Below the pieces are notes generated by a model that saw only the letters and a program-made list of their open reading frames with translations, was not told the DNA's origin and ran no database searches. A stretch of DNA of 64,000 nucleotides, from assembly GCF_003353055.1 (NCBI RefSeq), contig NZ_QKWJ01000003.1, positions 186,001-250,000 on the forward strand, written 5' to 3'. The position numbers and the translations under genes are program-made. Positions 49,442-57,302 of this stretch are shown here, piece after piece. The stretch's first letter is position 1; each line of letters starts with the position of its first letter. The DNA comes from Cupriavidus lacunae. Its GTDB lineage: Bacteria > Pseudomonadota > Gammaproteobacteria > Burkholderiales > Burkholderiaceae.

Positions 49442-50371
49442 GTGAACGCAGTCTTGTCTGCTGATCAAACCCCGACGAACAACCGTCTGCCGACGGCGCC
49501 CCGGAACCCGGGCAGCTTTGCGCTGACCTTCCCGGCGACCGTAGGCAACCTCGACAGCTATATCCAGGCTGTGCACCGGATTCCGCTGTTGACCGCGGAG
49601 GAAGAGCAACGCCTGGCGCGCGACCTGCGCGACCACGATTCCGTTGATGCGGCCCGCCGCTTGGTGATGTCCCACCTGCGCCTGGTGGTGTCGATCGCCC
49701 GCCAGTACCTGGGCTACGGCCTGCCCCACGCCGACCTGATCCAGGAAGGCAATATCGGCCTGATGAAGGCCGTGAAGCGCTTCGACCCCGAACAGGGCGT
49801 GCGCCTGGTGTCGTACGCGATGCACTGGATCAAGGCCGAGATCCACGAGTACGTGCTGAAGAACTGGCGCATGGTCAAGGTGGCCACCACCAAGGCCCAG
49901 CGCAAGCTGTTCTTCAACCTGCGCAGCCACAAGCAGGGCCCGCACACGTTCACGCCGGAGCAGGTCGAGGCCGTGGCGCGCGAGCTGAACGTGAAGCCCG
50001 AAGAAGTGATGGAGATGGAAACCCGCCTGTCGGGCGGCGACCTCGCGCTGGAAGGCCAGGTCGACGACGGCGAAGAGGAATTCGCCCCCATCGCCTATCT
50101 GGCCGACAACCACAACGAGCCCACCCGCGTGATGGAAGCCAAGCGCCACGACCGCATGCAGGTCGAGGGGCTGGAAGAAGCGCTGGGCAAGCTGGACGAG
50201 CGCAGCCGCCGCATCATCGAGGCGCGCTGGCTCAATGTCGAGGACGACGGCTCGGGCGGCGCCACGCTGCATGAGCTGGCCGACGAGTTCGGCGTGTCGG
50301 CCGAGCGCATCCGCCAGATCGAAACCGCGGCGATGAAGAAGATGAAGGGCGCGCTGCAGGCCTTCGCCTGA
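49442..50371 (+). CDS. rpoH: RNA polymerase heat-shock sigma factor
   Basis: Sigma-32, which drives heat-shock transcription. It has 309 residues. Region 2 is SHLRLVVSIARQYLGYGLPHADLIQEGNIGLMKAVKRFDPEQGVRLVSYAMHWIK in outline; the RpoH box QRKLFFNLR is at 153-161. Region 4.2 ends with GVSAERIRQIETAAMKKM. It begins with GTG at 49442, with AAGGAG upstream. Control by HrcA through the CIRCE site is predicted, linking the HrcA and sigma-32 regulons. Confidence 0.97.
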   Translation: MNAVLSADQTPTNNRLPTAPRNPGSFALTFPATVGNLDSYIQAVHRIPLLTAEEEQRLARDLRDHDSVDAARRLVMSHLRLVVSIARQYLGYGLPHADLIQEGNIGLMKAVKRFDPEQGVRLVSYAMHWIKAEIHEYVLKNWRMVKVATTKAQRKLFFNLRSHKQGPHTFTPEQVEAVARELNVKPEEVMEMETRLSGGDLALEGQVDDGEEEFAPIAYLADNHNEPTRVMEAKRHDRMQVEGLEEALGKLDERSRRIIEARWLNVEDDGSGGATLHELADEFGVSAERIRQIETAAMKKMKGALQAFA

Positions 50372-50390
50372 TCCGCTCCCAGCCATGCAA

Positions 50391-50419
50391 AAGGCCGGTC
50401 CACTGGACCGGCCTTTTTG
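50391..50419 (+). terminator. Intrinsic terminator after rpoH
   Basis: AAGGCCGGTCCA, one base, TGGACCGGCCTT, then TTTG. A 12-bp perfect stem. It separates rpoH from the convergent oxidase-assembly genes and can act both ways (A-rich left flank GCAAAAGG). Confidence 0.92.
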
Positions 50420-50475
50420 TTGCCCGCGAGGGAGTGAGTGCGACGTTATGCCGCACCCCTTCCCTCTGATTTACG

Positions 50476-51096
50476 TCACGACAGCAGCTGTTTCAGGTCG
50501 TGGGCGATGGGCTCCGGCCCCTGGCCATGGCGGATGAACAGCCGAAGCTTGCCCTCCGGATCGAAGACATAGCTGCCGGCGGAGTGATCCACCGTGTAGT
50601 TGTTGGGCGAGCTGCCAGGCACCTTGGCGTAGAAGACCTTGAAGTCCTTGGTCACCTTCTGCAGCGCGGCCTCGTCGGCCGGGCGCAGCCCCACGAAGCG
50701 CGCGTCGAAGGCGGGCACGTACTGGGCCAGCAGCGCCTGCGTGTCGCGCTCCGGGTCGACCGTGACGAACAGCACCTGCACGCGGTCGGCGTCCGGGCCC
50801 AGTTGTTCCATCACGGCCTTCAGTTCGGCCATGGTGGTGGGACAGACGTCCGGGCAGTGGGTGTAGCCGAAGAACATCAACACCGCCTTGCCCTTGTAGT
50901 CGGCCAGGGTGCGCACCTTGCCGGTGTGGTCGGTCAGCGAGAAGTCCTTGCCGAAATCAGCGGCGCCGCTGATATCGACATTGCGGAACGAGGCCTTCTG
51001 CTGCCCGCAGGCGGCAACGGCCAGCGCAAGCACGGCCAGCAGGGCAAAGCGGCGGAAGGCGGCGAACAGGCCGGAGGCGGGGCTTAGGCGGGGCAT
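50476..51096 (-). CDS. SCO1/SenC-family copper chaperone lipoprotein
   Basis: Delivers copper or reduces cysteines for the CuA site of cytochrome oxidase. It has 206 residues. A lipobox AVAAC places the lipid on Cys30, so it is membrane-anchored in the periplasm. The thioredoxin-like copper motif is FFGYTHCPDVCPTT (CxxxC), and the conserved His is in NYTVDHSAGSYVFD. It is the last gene of the oxidase assembly run; ctaB lies 115 bp upstream. Confidence 0.94.
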   Translation of the reverse strand: MPRLSPASGLFAAFRRFALLAVLALAVAACGQQKASFRNVDISGAADFGKDFSLTDHTGKVRTLADYKGKAVLMFFGYTHCPDVCPTTMAELKAVMEQLGPDADRVQVLFVTVDPERDTQALLAQYVPAFDARFVGLRPADEAALQKVTKDFKVFYAKVPGSSPNNYTVDHSAGSYVFDPEGKLRLFIRHGQGPEPIAHDLKQLLS

Positions 51097-51210
51097 GCGG
51101 AGGAAACCGGTCAGCGGTGGAGGGATACAGCACGCAGTATCGCCGATCGTGCTGCTGCGCCGTGCCGGCCGCGACAAGATGCCGCAGCCGGCACGGCCCG
51201 GTGGCGCAGG

Positions 51211-52155
51211 TCAGACCTGCGGCACGAACTTGAAGTAGTGATCGACCAGCAGCGCGGCGAACAGCAGCGACAGGTACAGGATCGAGAAACGGAAAGTGCG
51301 CTGCGCCAGTTCGTCGGAATAGTTGCGGTACATCTTCCAGGCGTAGGCCAGGAAGCCGGCGCCCAGCGCCAGCGCGGCGGCCAGGTAGATGTAGCCGCTC
51401 ATGCCGTAGACAAAGGGCAGCAGCGTCGCCGCGATCATGATCAGCGTGTACAGCAGGATATGCAGCAGCGTGTAGCGCTCGCCGTGCGTGACCGGCAGCA
51501 TTGGCAGGCCGGACTTGGCGTAGTCGGCGCGGCGGTACAGTGCCAGCGCCCAGAAGTGCGGCGGAGTCCAGGTGAAGATGATCAGCACCAGGAACCAGGC
51601 CTCGGCCGGCACCTCGCCCGCCACGGCGGCCCAGCCCAGCGCCGGCGGCATCGCCCCGGACAGCCCGCCGATAACGATGTTCTGCGGCGTGGCCGGCTTG
51701 AGCAGGATGGTGTAGACCACCGCGTAGCCCAGGAAGGTGGCAAAGGTCAGCCACATCGTCAGGTCGTTGGCGTAGACGTGCAGCAGCCACATGCCGGCGC
51801 CGCCCAGGATGGCGGAGAACACCAGGGTCTGCGGCGTGGTGATCTCGCCGGTGGCCGACGGCCGCCACGCGGTGCGGCGCATCAGCGCATCGATCTTCTG
51901 CTCGACCAGGCAATTGATGGCAAAGGCCGCGCCGGCCAGCAGCCAGATGCCGGCGGCGCCACCGATCAGCACGCGCCACGGCACCATGCCGGGCGTGGCC
52001 AGGAACATGCCGATGATGGCGCAGAAGACGGCCAGCTGCGTCACGCGCGGCTTGGTCAGGGCGGCATACTGCCGGGCAAGGTGCCGCATTCGGCTCAATT
52101 TGCCCAGGGAATGGGGGTGTGTAGCGGTAACCACGGAAGGGGTCTTGTCTTTCAT
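51211..52155 (-). CDS. ctaB: Protoheme IX farnesyltransferase (heme O synthase)
   Basis: UbiA-family membrane enzyme that adds a farnesyl group to heme b. It has 314 residues and about nine helices. The prenyl-diphosphate motif is [20 protein letters not shown] (normally NxxxDxxxD, here with D in KIDALMRRT). The ATG at 52155 overlaps the ctaA stop as ATGA, so the two heme A enzymes are translationally coupled. Confidence 0.96.
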   Translation of the reverse strand: MKDKTPSVVTATHPHSLGKLSRMRHLARQYAALTKPRVTQLAVFCAIIGMFLATPGMVPWRVLIGGAAGIWLLAGAAFAINCLVEQKIDALMRRTAWRPSATGEITTPQTLVFSAILGGAGMWLLHVYANDLTMWLTFATFLGYAVVYTILLKPATPQNIVIGGLSGAMPPALGWAAVAGEVPAEAWFLVLIIFTWTPPHFWALALYRRADYAKSGLPMLPVTHGERYTLLHILLYTLIMIAATLLPFVYGMSGYIYLAAALALGAGFLAYAWKMYRNYSDELAQRTFRFSILYLSLLFAALLVDHYFKFVPQV

Positions 52156-53264
52156 GTGGCGCGGGCGGCGTTCGGCGCGGCAGCGGGGGTGCCGGCGGCC
52201 CGCACCGTAAGCCCAGCGAGCCCCGTATTGTAGTGGAGGCGGACCAGCAGCAGCAGGAGCACCGCCGCGCCGCCGTTGTGCGCGACCGCGGCCACCAGCG
52301 GCCAGTCGAACACGATATTGGACATCCCGGTCGCCAGCTGCAGCACCAGCGCGGCCAGCAGCCAGCCGGCGGCGCGCTCCAGCCCTTCCAGCCGGCGCGC
52401 GCGCAGGCCGAACCACGCCAGGTAGCCCAGCACGACAAAGGCAAAGCCGCGGTGCACCCAGTGGATCGCCACCAGCGCGGCGTGCGGGATGTAGTCGCCA
52501 TCAGCGGTCATGCCCAGCTGGCGCCACAGCGTGAAGCCGTGGCGGAAGTCCATTTCCGGCACCAGCTGGCCGTTGCACAGCGGGAAGTCGGTACAGGCGA
52601 GCACCGCGTAGTTGGTACTGACCCAGCCCCCCAGGAAGATCTGGATCACCAGAAGCAGCAGGCCGATGCGCACCGGCCAGCGCAGTTGCGCCGCCTGCGG
52701 CGCGACCGGGTGCGGCGGATCGTTGCGCGAGCCCAGCTGGATCAGCACCGCCAGCAGGGCCATGCCCAGCATCAGGTGCGTGACCACGATGACGGGCTGC
52801 AGCTTCAGGGTCACGGTAAAGGCGCCGAACGCTCCCTGCACGCACACCAGCAGCAGCACCCCGGTAGCGAACCACGGCGACTGCTTCAGCTCGCGCCGCC
52901 TGACCCACGCCAGCACCATCAGCGTGATGATCAGCACGCCCACCGCCATGGCGAAATAGCGGTGGATCATCTCGATCCACGCCTTGGCCAGCGTCACCGG
53001 GCCGCTGGGCAGCGCGGTCTCGGCCGCGCGGATCGGCTCCATCGCGGCGTGCGGATTGGAATGCCCGTAGCAGCCGGGCCAGTCAGGGCAGCCCAGGCCG
53101 GAGTCGGTCAGCCGCGTGAAGCTGCCGAACATGATCAGGTCCAGTGTCAGGAACGCCGTGATCCAGGCGAGCTTGCGGTACTTGTTGCGGTCCCCTTTCA
53201 CCAGCACGTAGGACAGCGGGAACAGCGCGATCAGGATGCCGATAATGGCCAGTTGCAGCAGCAT
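52152..53264 (-). CDS. ctaA: Heme A synthase (CtaA/COX15)
   Basis: Oxidises heme O to heme A for the oxidase. It has 370 residues and eight helices in two halves. Heme-ligand histidines lie in [20 protein letters not shown], and the C-half equivalents ([11 protein letters not shown]). A cysteine pair in the first periplasmic loop ([12 protein letters not shown]) and a second pair ([11 protein letters not shown]) match COX15. The 3' end overlaps ctaB by four bases. Confidence 0.95.
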   Translation of the reverse strand: MLLQLAIIGILIALFPLSYVLVKGDRNKYRKLAWITAFLTLDLIMFGSFTRLTDSGLGCPDWPGCYGHSNPHAAMEPIRAAETALPSGPVTLAKAWIEMIHRYFAMAVGVLIITLMVLAWVRRRELKQSPWFATGVLLLVCVQGAFGAFTVTLKLQPVIVVTHLMLGMALLAVLIQLGSRNDPPHPVAPQAAQLRWPVRIGLLLLVIQIFLGGWVSTNYAVLACTDFPLCNGQLVPEMDFRHGFTLWRQLGMTADGDYIPHAALVAIHWVHRGFAFVVLGYLAWFGLRARRLEGLERAAGWLLAALVLQLATGMSNIVFDWPLVAAVAHNGGAAVLLLLLVRLHYNTGLAGLTVRAAGTPAAAPNAARAT

Positions 53265-53274
53265 GCCGTCCCCT

Positions 53275-53925
53275 TCACCCGATGCGCGAGACCTTGAGCA
53301 GCTTCTTCAGGTCGCCGCTCAGCTTCTTGGGGTCCGGGTCCTGCGGGAAACGCATCATCAGGTTGCCCAGCGGGTCGACCAGGTACAGCGTGTCCTCGGC
53401 GCGCTTGCCCGGCTCGGCCGGCAGCCACTGCTGCGCGGCCTGGCGGTCGATGCGCAGGAAGCGCACGCCGGCGTAGGGCTCGTTGTAGGCCGCGGTGAGG
53501 CGCTCGTCGATCTTGCCGTCGTCGGTCACCAGCCACACCGGCACGATGCGCTCGCGGTCCTGCCCCTGCCCGGCGCGGATCTGGCGGATAGTGAAGAGCT
53601 TCTTCGCGCAGGCCTCGTCGCAGGCGGACGGATCGGCGCTCACCAGCAGCCACTTGCCGCGGAACTGTTCCAGCGGCACAGCCTGGCCCCGCTCGTCGGC
53701 GACACGCACCGGCGGCATCGGCCGCTGCGGTTCGACCAGCGCACCATAGTTGGTGGCGCCGCCGCGCGGCTTGATCACGTAGTAGGTGAAGTAGGAGGCG
53801 ATCACCGGCGAGGCGCACACCAGCAGCAGCATCAGCATCTGCAGGCGGCCGCGGTGCGTGCGCGCGTCGATGCGGGGGTCCTGCGGCGAGGCCGCGGTGG
53901 CCGGAGCGGAGTCTTGCTGTGCCAT
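53275..53925 (-). CDS. SCO-like membrane-anchored thioredoxin-fold protein
   Basis: A 216-residue protein with one N-terminal membrane segment (about 30-48, LQMLMLLLVCASPVIASYFTYYV). A periplasmic domain contains a CxxxC motif (PSACDEACAKK) placed as in SCO proteins. It lacks other conserved SCO residues, so metal binding is unproven; a reductase role for CuA or Cox11 is possible. It sits 10 bp before ctaA and after SURF1, within the oxidase assembly operon. Confidence 0.82.
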   Translation of the reverse strand: MAQQDSAPATAASPQDPRIDARTHRGRLQMLMLLLVCASPVIASYFTYYVIKPRGGATNYGALVEPQRPMPPVRVADERGQAVPLEQFRGKWLLVSADPSACDEACAKKLFTIRQIRAGQGQDRERIVPVWLVTDDGKIDERLTAAYNEPYAGVRFLRIDRQAAQQWLPAEPGKRAEDTLYLVDPLGNLMMRFPQDPDPKKLSGDLKKLLKVSRIG

Positions 53926-53996
53926 GGGGTAAGTCTGTCCTTTGTCTTCGGCGAGCGCATGCGCCCGTTCGGGGCGCATGCGGTCATGTCATTCGA

Positions 53997-54764
53997 TTAC
54001 GGTGCCGCCAGCCGCCGCGCGCGGCGCCAGCCCAGCACGATCACCAGCACCACCGTCAGCGCGGCCAGCCCGAACCATTGGAAGGCATAGCCATAGTGCC
54101 GCTCGGCGCCCAGGTCGGCCGGGGCCCAGTCGCGCGCCAGGCCATCGCCGGTATCGCTGCGCTGCTCGAGCACCAGCGGATGCAGCGCCAGGCCCGATTC
54201 GGCGGCATAGGCGGCGATATCCACGTTCTGGCGGATCTTGCTGCCGGCGGCGTCGTTGCCCAGGCTATAGACCCGCGGCACGGCCGCCAGTGCCGTGCCT
54301 TCGATGGTCACCTCTGCGTCGGGCGTCGGGAACGGCGCAATCCGGGTGCGGTCCTGGGCATCGCGCGGCAGCCAGCCGCGCAGCACCAGCACCGCCTGGA
54401 TGGCGCCCGGGGCACCTGCCGGCCCGGCCGGGGAGGCTGAAATCCGCAGCGGCGTCAGCACCAGGAAGCCGGCGCGGCTGTCTCCGGGCTGAGTGCCATT
54501 GCCGTGGGGGCGATTATCCAGCAATACGGTGCGGGCCGTGTCGAAGCGCCCGGTCACGCGGACCGTGCGGTCGGTCACGACTTGTGACAGCGGCACCGTG
54601 CCCAGCACCACCGGCGGCTGCGCCGACAGCGCCTGCAGCCGCGCGGCCCGGGCTTCCTTCTCGTGCGCGCGGTTGAGCTGCCAGTTGCCGAGCGCGCAGG
54701 TCACGGCGATCACCACAAGCGCGGCGGCCAGCGGCAGCGGGCTGAAGAAGCGGCGCAAGCTCAT
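53997..54764 (-). CDS. SURF1-family oxidase assembly protein
   Basis: Helps insert heme A into subunit I. It has 255 residues. Two membrane helices lie at the ends (about 12-32, LPLAAALVVIAVTCALGNWQ, and 226-245, FGLAALTVVLVIVLGW). Family motifs are LGNWQLNRAHEKEARAARL, VRVTGRFD and LVLRGWLPRDA. The ATG at 54764 (MSLRRFF) is chosen; the longer frame runs into the opposite-strand small gene. Confidence 0.92.
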   Translation of the reverse strand: MSLRRFFSPLPLAAALVVIAVTCALGNWQLNRAHEKEARAARLQALSAQPPVVLGTVPLSQVVTDRTVRVTGRFDTARTVLLDNRPHGNGTQPGDSRAGFLVLTPLRISASPAGPAGAPGAIQAVLVLRGWLPRDAQDRTRIAPFPTPDAEVTIEGTALAAVPRVYSLGNDAAGSKIRQNVDIAAYAAESGLALHPLVLEQRSDTGDGLARDWAPADLGAERHYGYAFQWFGLAALTVVLVIVLGWRRARRLAAP

Positions 54765-54842
54765 CGTCCCGCCGGCACTGCGAACATCGGCCCGATGCGA
54801 TAATGGCTTTTTCCGCCGCTCTTTCCGCCAACCCGCCCCGCC

Positions 54843-55052
54843 ATGCGCATTGTCATCATCATTGCCTTCATCCTGATCATCGCCAGCCTGGCCTCGGCCC
54901 TGTTCTTCATGATGCGCGACCGCGGCAAGACGCCCAACATGATGCGCTCGCTGATGCTGCGCGTGGGCTTCTCGGTGGCGCTGTTCCTGTTCATCCTGTT
55001 CTCGAACTGGATGGGCTGGATCCACAGCACGGGCATCCGCATGGCGCCCTGA
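54843..55052 (+). CDS. Twin-transmembrane small protein (DUF2909-like)
   Basis: A 69-residue protein with two helices: MRIVIIIAFILIIASLASALFFM and LMLRVGFSVALFLFILFSNWMGWI, joined by a short basic loop (RDRGKTPNMM). It resembles the DUF2909 family found beside oxidase genes. It is on the plus strand, opposite all its neighbours, and diverges from SURF1 by 78 bp. Role unknown; oxidase assembly is guessed from context. Confidence 0.85.
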   Translation: MRIVIIIAFILIIASLASALFFMMRDRGKTPNMMRSLMLRVGFSVALFLFILFSNWMGWIHSTGIRMAP

Positions 55053-55082
55053 GTCCCTGGTCGCTCCGGGCTCGCAAAAGAC

Positions 55083-55116
55083 AAACGCCGCAGGCTGGAC
55101 AACCGCTGCGGCGTTT
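55083..55116. terminator. Bidirectional terminator between the small membrane gene and ctaE
   Basis: AAACGCCGCAG, 12-base loop, CTGCGGCGTTT, then CTCTTTTGC. The A-rich left flank (AAAAGACAAAC) gives a T-rich tract on the minus strand for ctaE. Confidence 0.88.
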
Positions 55117-55184
55117 CTCTTTTGCGTTGGCGCCGGCGGCCCGGGTCAGTCCCCTGGGCCCGCCGGCGGGTACGGCAGCCGGCT

Positions 55185-56045
55185 TTACAGCCAGTACACC
55201 ACGACGTAGAGGAACAGCCACACCACGTCAACGAAGTGCCAGTACCAGGCGGCGCCTTCGAACGCAAAGTGATGATCGGGCGTGAAGTGGCCCTTCAGCA
55301 CGCGGATCAGCACCACGGTCAGCATGATCGCGCCCATGGTCACGTGGAAGCCGTGGAAGCCGGTCAGCAGGAAGAAGGTGGAGCCGTAGATGCCCGAGGT
55401 CAGCTTCAGGTTCAGTTCCGAGTAGGCGTGCATGTACTCGTACGCCTGGAAGCACATGAAGATGGCGCCCAGCAGGATGGTCAGCACCAGACCCTGGATC
55501 AGCTGGCTGCGCTTGCCGGCCAGCAGCGCGTGGTGCGCCCAGGTCAGCGTCAGGCCGGACATCAGCAGCAGCGCGGTGTTGATGGTCGGGATCGGCCACG
55601 GCCCCATGGTCTGGAAGGTATCCACCACGCCGGCCGGGCCGTTGTTGGGCCACACGGCGGCAAAGTCGGGCCACAGGATCTTGTTGTTCAGGTCGCCCAG
55701 CCACGGCATGGCGATGGTACGGGCATAGAACAGCGCGCCGAAGAAGGCCGCGAAGAACATCACCTCGGAAAAGATGAACCAGCCCATCGACCAGCGGAAC
55801 GACAGGTCGATGTTCTTGCCGTACTGGCCCCCTTCCGATTCGCCGATGGCGTCGCCGAACCAGCTCTTGAGCACAAACAGGAACCACAGCAGGCCAAAGC
55901 CGCACAGGTACGGCGCCCAGCTTTGTCCGTTCACCCAGCCGGCTGCGCCGGCGCCGGTCATCAGCAGGCCGAAGGCTGCCGTGATCGGGTGACGCGACGG
56001 GCCCGGTACGAAGTAGTACGGAGCGTTTGCGCGGTTCGCACTCAT
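55185..56045 (-). CDS. ctaE: Cytochrome c oxidase subunit III
   Basis: Third core subunit of the heme-copper oxidase, 286 residues with seven helices. Motifs: WPDFAAVWPNNGPAGVVDTF, FHVTMGAIMLTVVLIRVLKGHF and a final AAWYWHFVDVVWLFLYVVVYW. The conserved Glu of helix III lies in FIFSEVMFFAAFF. It is downstream of ctaG and the DUF2970 gene. Confidence 0.97.
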   Translation of the reverse strand: MSANRANAPYYFVPGPSRHPITAAFGLLMTGAGAAGWVNGQSWAPYLCGFGLLWFLFVLKSWFGDAIGESEGGQYGKNIDLSFRWSMGWFIFSEVMFFAAFFGALFYARTIAMPWLGDLNNKILWPDFAAVWPNNGPAGVVDTFQTMGPWPIPTINTALLLMSGLTLTWAHHALLAGKRSQLIQGLVLTILLGAIFMCFQAYEYMHAYSELNLKLTSGIYGSTFFLLTGFHGFHVTMGAIMLTVVLIRVLKGHFTPDHHFAFEGAAWYWHFVDVVWLFLYVVVYWL

Positions 56046-56190
56046 TCTTTTATCTCCAGCTCAGAGTCTTTGATTCAGTAATCGTTGTCCCCGCATTGGC
56101 ACTGCAGGCCACCCGCCTCCTCTGGGCCGGCCCCGCCGCTGCGGTTGCTTTGTTCTGCGACTGCTTTTGTTTTCTGCCCTTCCTGCCCTG

Positions 56191-56415
56191 CTACGCTGCC
56201 GCGTGGCTTACCACCATGCGCACGATCACCACCAGGATCGCGATGAAGGCGGCAGCTGCGATCACCCCGGCGATCACCACGTGCACCGGGTTCAGCCGCG
56301 CCATGTCGCGCTCGTGCTCCGCGCCCTTGCGCAGGCCGATGAACGACCACAGCACCGCGCGCATGGTCTGCGCAAACGACATCTTGCGCCTGACCGCGTC
56401 CTTCATCTCATCCAT
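56191..56415 (-). CDS. DUF2970 small membrane protein
   Basis: A 74-residue protein with one C-terminal membrane helix (about 46-70, HVVIAGVIAAAAFIAILVVIVRMVV). The first part has the family motif SFAQTMRAVLWSFIGLRKGAEHERDMARLNPVHV. Function unknown. Its place between ctaG and ctaE in the same direction suggests a role in oxidase assembly. Confidence 0.88.
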   Translation of the reverse strand: MDEMKDAVRRKMSFAQTMRAVLWSFIGLRKGAEHERDMARLNPVHVVIAGVIAAAAFIAILVVIVRMVVSHAAA

Positions 56416-56456
56416 CGCCCGTCCTCCGCATCGCCGGCCTGTGCCGGCGGCCCGCT

Positions 56457-57071
56457 TCAGATGCCCTTGCCCACCGGCGCCGGCGCCAGCTGGCCTTCAG
56501 GCGCCTGCGCCACCGGCGCGCCCACCTCGAAGAAGGTGTACGACAGCGTAATGCTCTTTACATCCTTGGGCAGCGCGGGATCGATCACGAACACCACCGG
56601 CATCTCGCGCGCCTCTTTCGCCTTGAGCGTCTGCTGCTTGAAGCAGAAGCACTCCAGCTTCTTGAAAAACTCGGTCGCCTGCTTGGGCGCGTAGCTCGGG
56701 ATGGCCTGCGCGGAGATATCGCGCGACTGTCCGTTGGCCACCTCGTAGACGATTGTCGTCATCTCGCCCGGGTGCACTTCCATGCTGTTCTTCACCGGCC
56801 GGAAGGCGAATGGCCCGCGCGCGTTCGAGTCGAACTCCACCGTAATGGTGCGGCTCTTGTCGACCTGCGTGTTCTTGACCGAGCCGCCGTACAGGTCCCG
56901 CGTCGTCACCACGTTCAGGCCGGTGATGTCGCAGATCTTCTTGTACAGCGGCACCAGCGCGTAGCCGAAGCCGAACATCAGCGTCACGATCACGATCAGC
57001 CGCAGCATCATGCCGCGGTTGAAACGCTGCTCGGCTTCCCGGCTTGCCTGGTCCTGCTGGTCGACGTTCAT
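56457..57071 (-). CDS. ctaG: Cytochrome c oxidase assembly protein CtaG/Cox11
   Basis: Membrane-anchored copper chaperone for the CuB site of subunit I. It has 204 residues, with one helix at about 21-43 (MLRLIVIVTLMFGFGYALVPLY). The copper-binding motif is KLECFCFKQQ. GPFAFRPVKNSMEVHPGEM is also conserved. It lies 17 bp after the small assembly gene. Confidence 0.96.
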   Translation of the reverse strand: MNVDQQDQASREAEQRFNRGMMLRLIVIVTLMFGFGYALVPLYKKICDITGLNVVTTRDLYGGSVKNTQVDKSRTITVEFDSNARGPFAFRPVKNSMEVHPGEMTTIVYEVANGQSRDISAQAIPSYAPKQATEFFKKLECFCFKQQTLKAKEAREMPVVFVIDPALPKDVKSITLSYTFFEVGAPVAQAPEGQLAPAPVGKGI

Positions 57072-57088
57072 CTCACTACCCTGCAGCT

Positions 57089-57223
57089 TCAGCCAAGAAA
57101 CACCATCTTGGCGAAGAACCCCAAAAAGAAAACCACCACGATGGAAAACAGGATCAGACCAAGGCGCCGGTTGGCGGCCTTATGGTCCGGTCGGGATGGG
57201 TTTTTGTCTGGAGCCTGCGTCAT
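57089..57223 (-). CDS. Cytochrome oxidase small assembly protein
   Basis: A 44-residue single-helix protein: a short polar N-terminus (MTQAPDKNPSRPDHKAANRR) and LGLILFSIVVVFFLGFFAKMVFLG as membrane segment. It matches short proteins found between ctaD and ctaG in betaproteobacteria. An alternative ATG at 57241 would add six residues. Function is inferred from position only. Confidence 0.8.
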   Translation of the reverse strand: MTQAPDKNPSRPDHKAANRRLGLILFSIVVVFFLGFFAKMVFLG

Positions 57224-57246
57224 TGCTGCTACTGCCTTCATCTGCC

Positions 57247-57283
57247 GGTTCAGGAGGCGGACCGGCGGTCCGCCTCCTGAACC
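57247..57283. other. Perfect 18-bp hairpin between ctaD and the small assembly gene
   Basis: GGTTCAGGAGGCGGACCG, one base, then its exact reverse complement, in the 79-bp gap. No T-tract follows on either strand. It probably fixes a 3' end or limits readthrough from the abundant ctaCD message into the assembly genes. Confidence 0.7.
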
Positions 57284-57302
57284 TTGTTGCGTGGCGCGCC
57301 GC

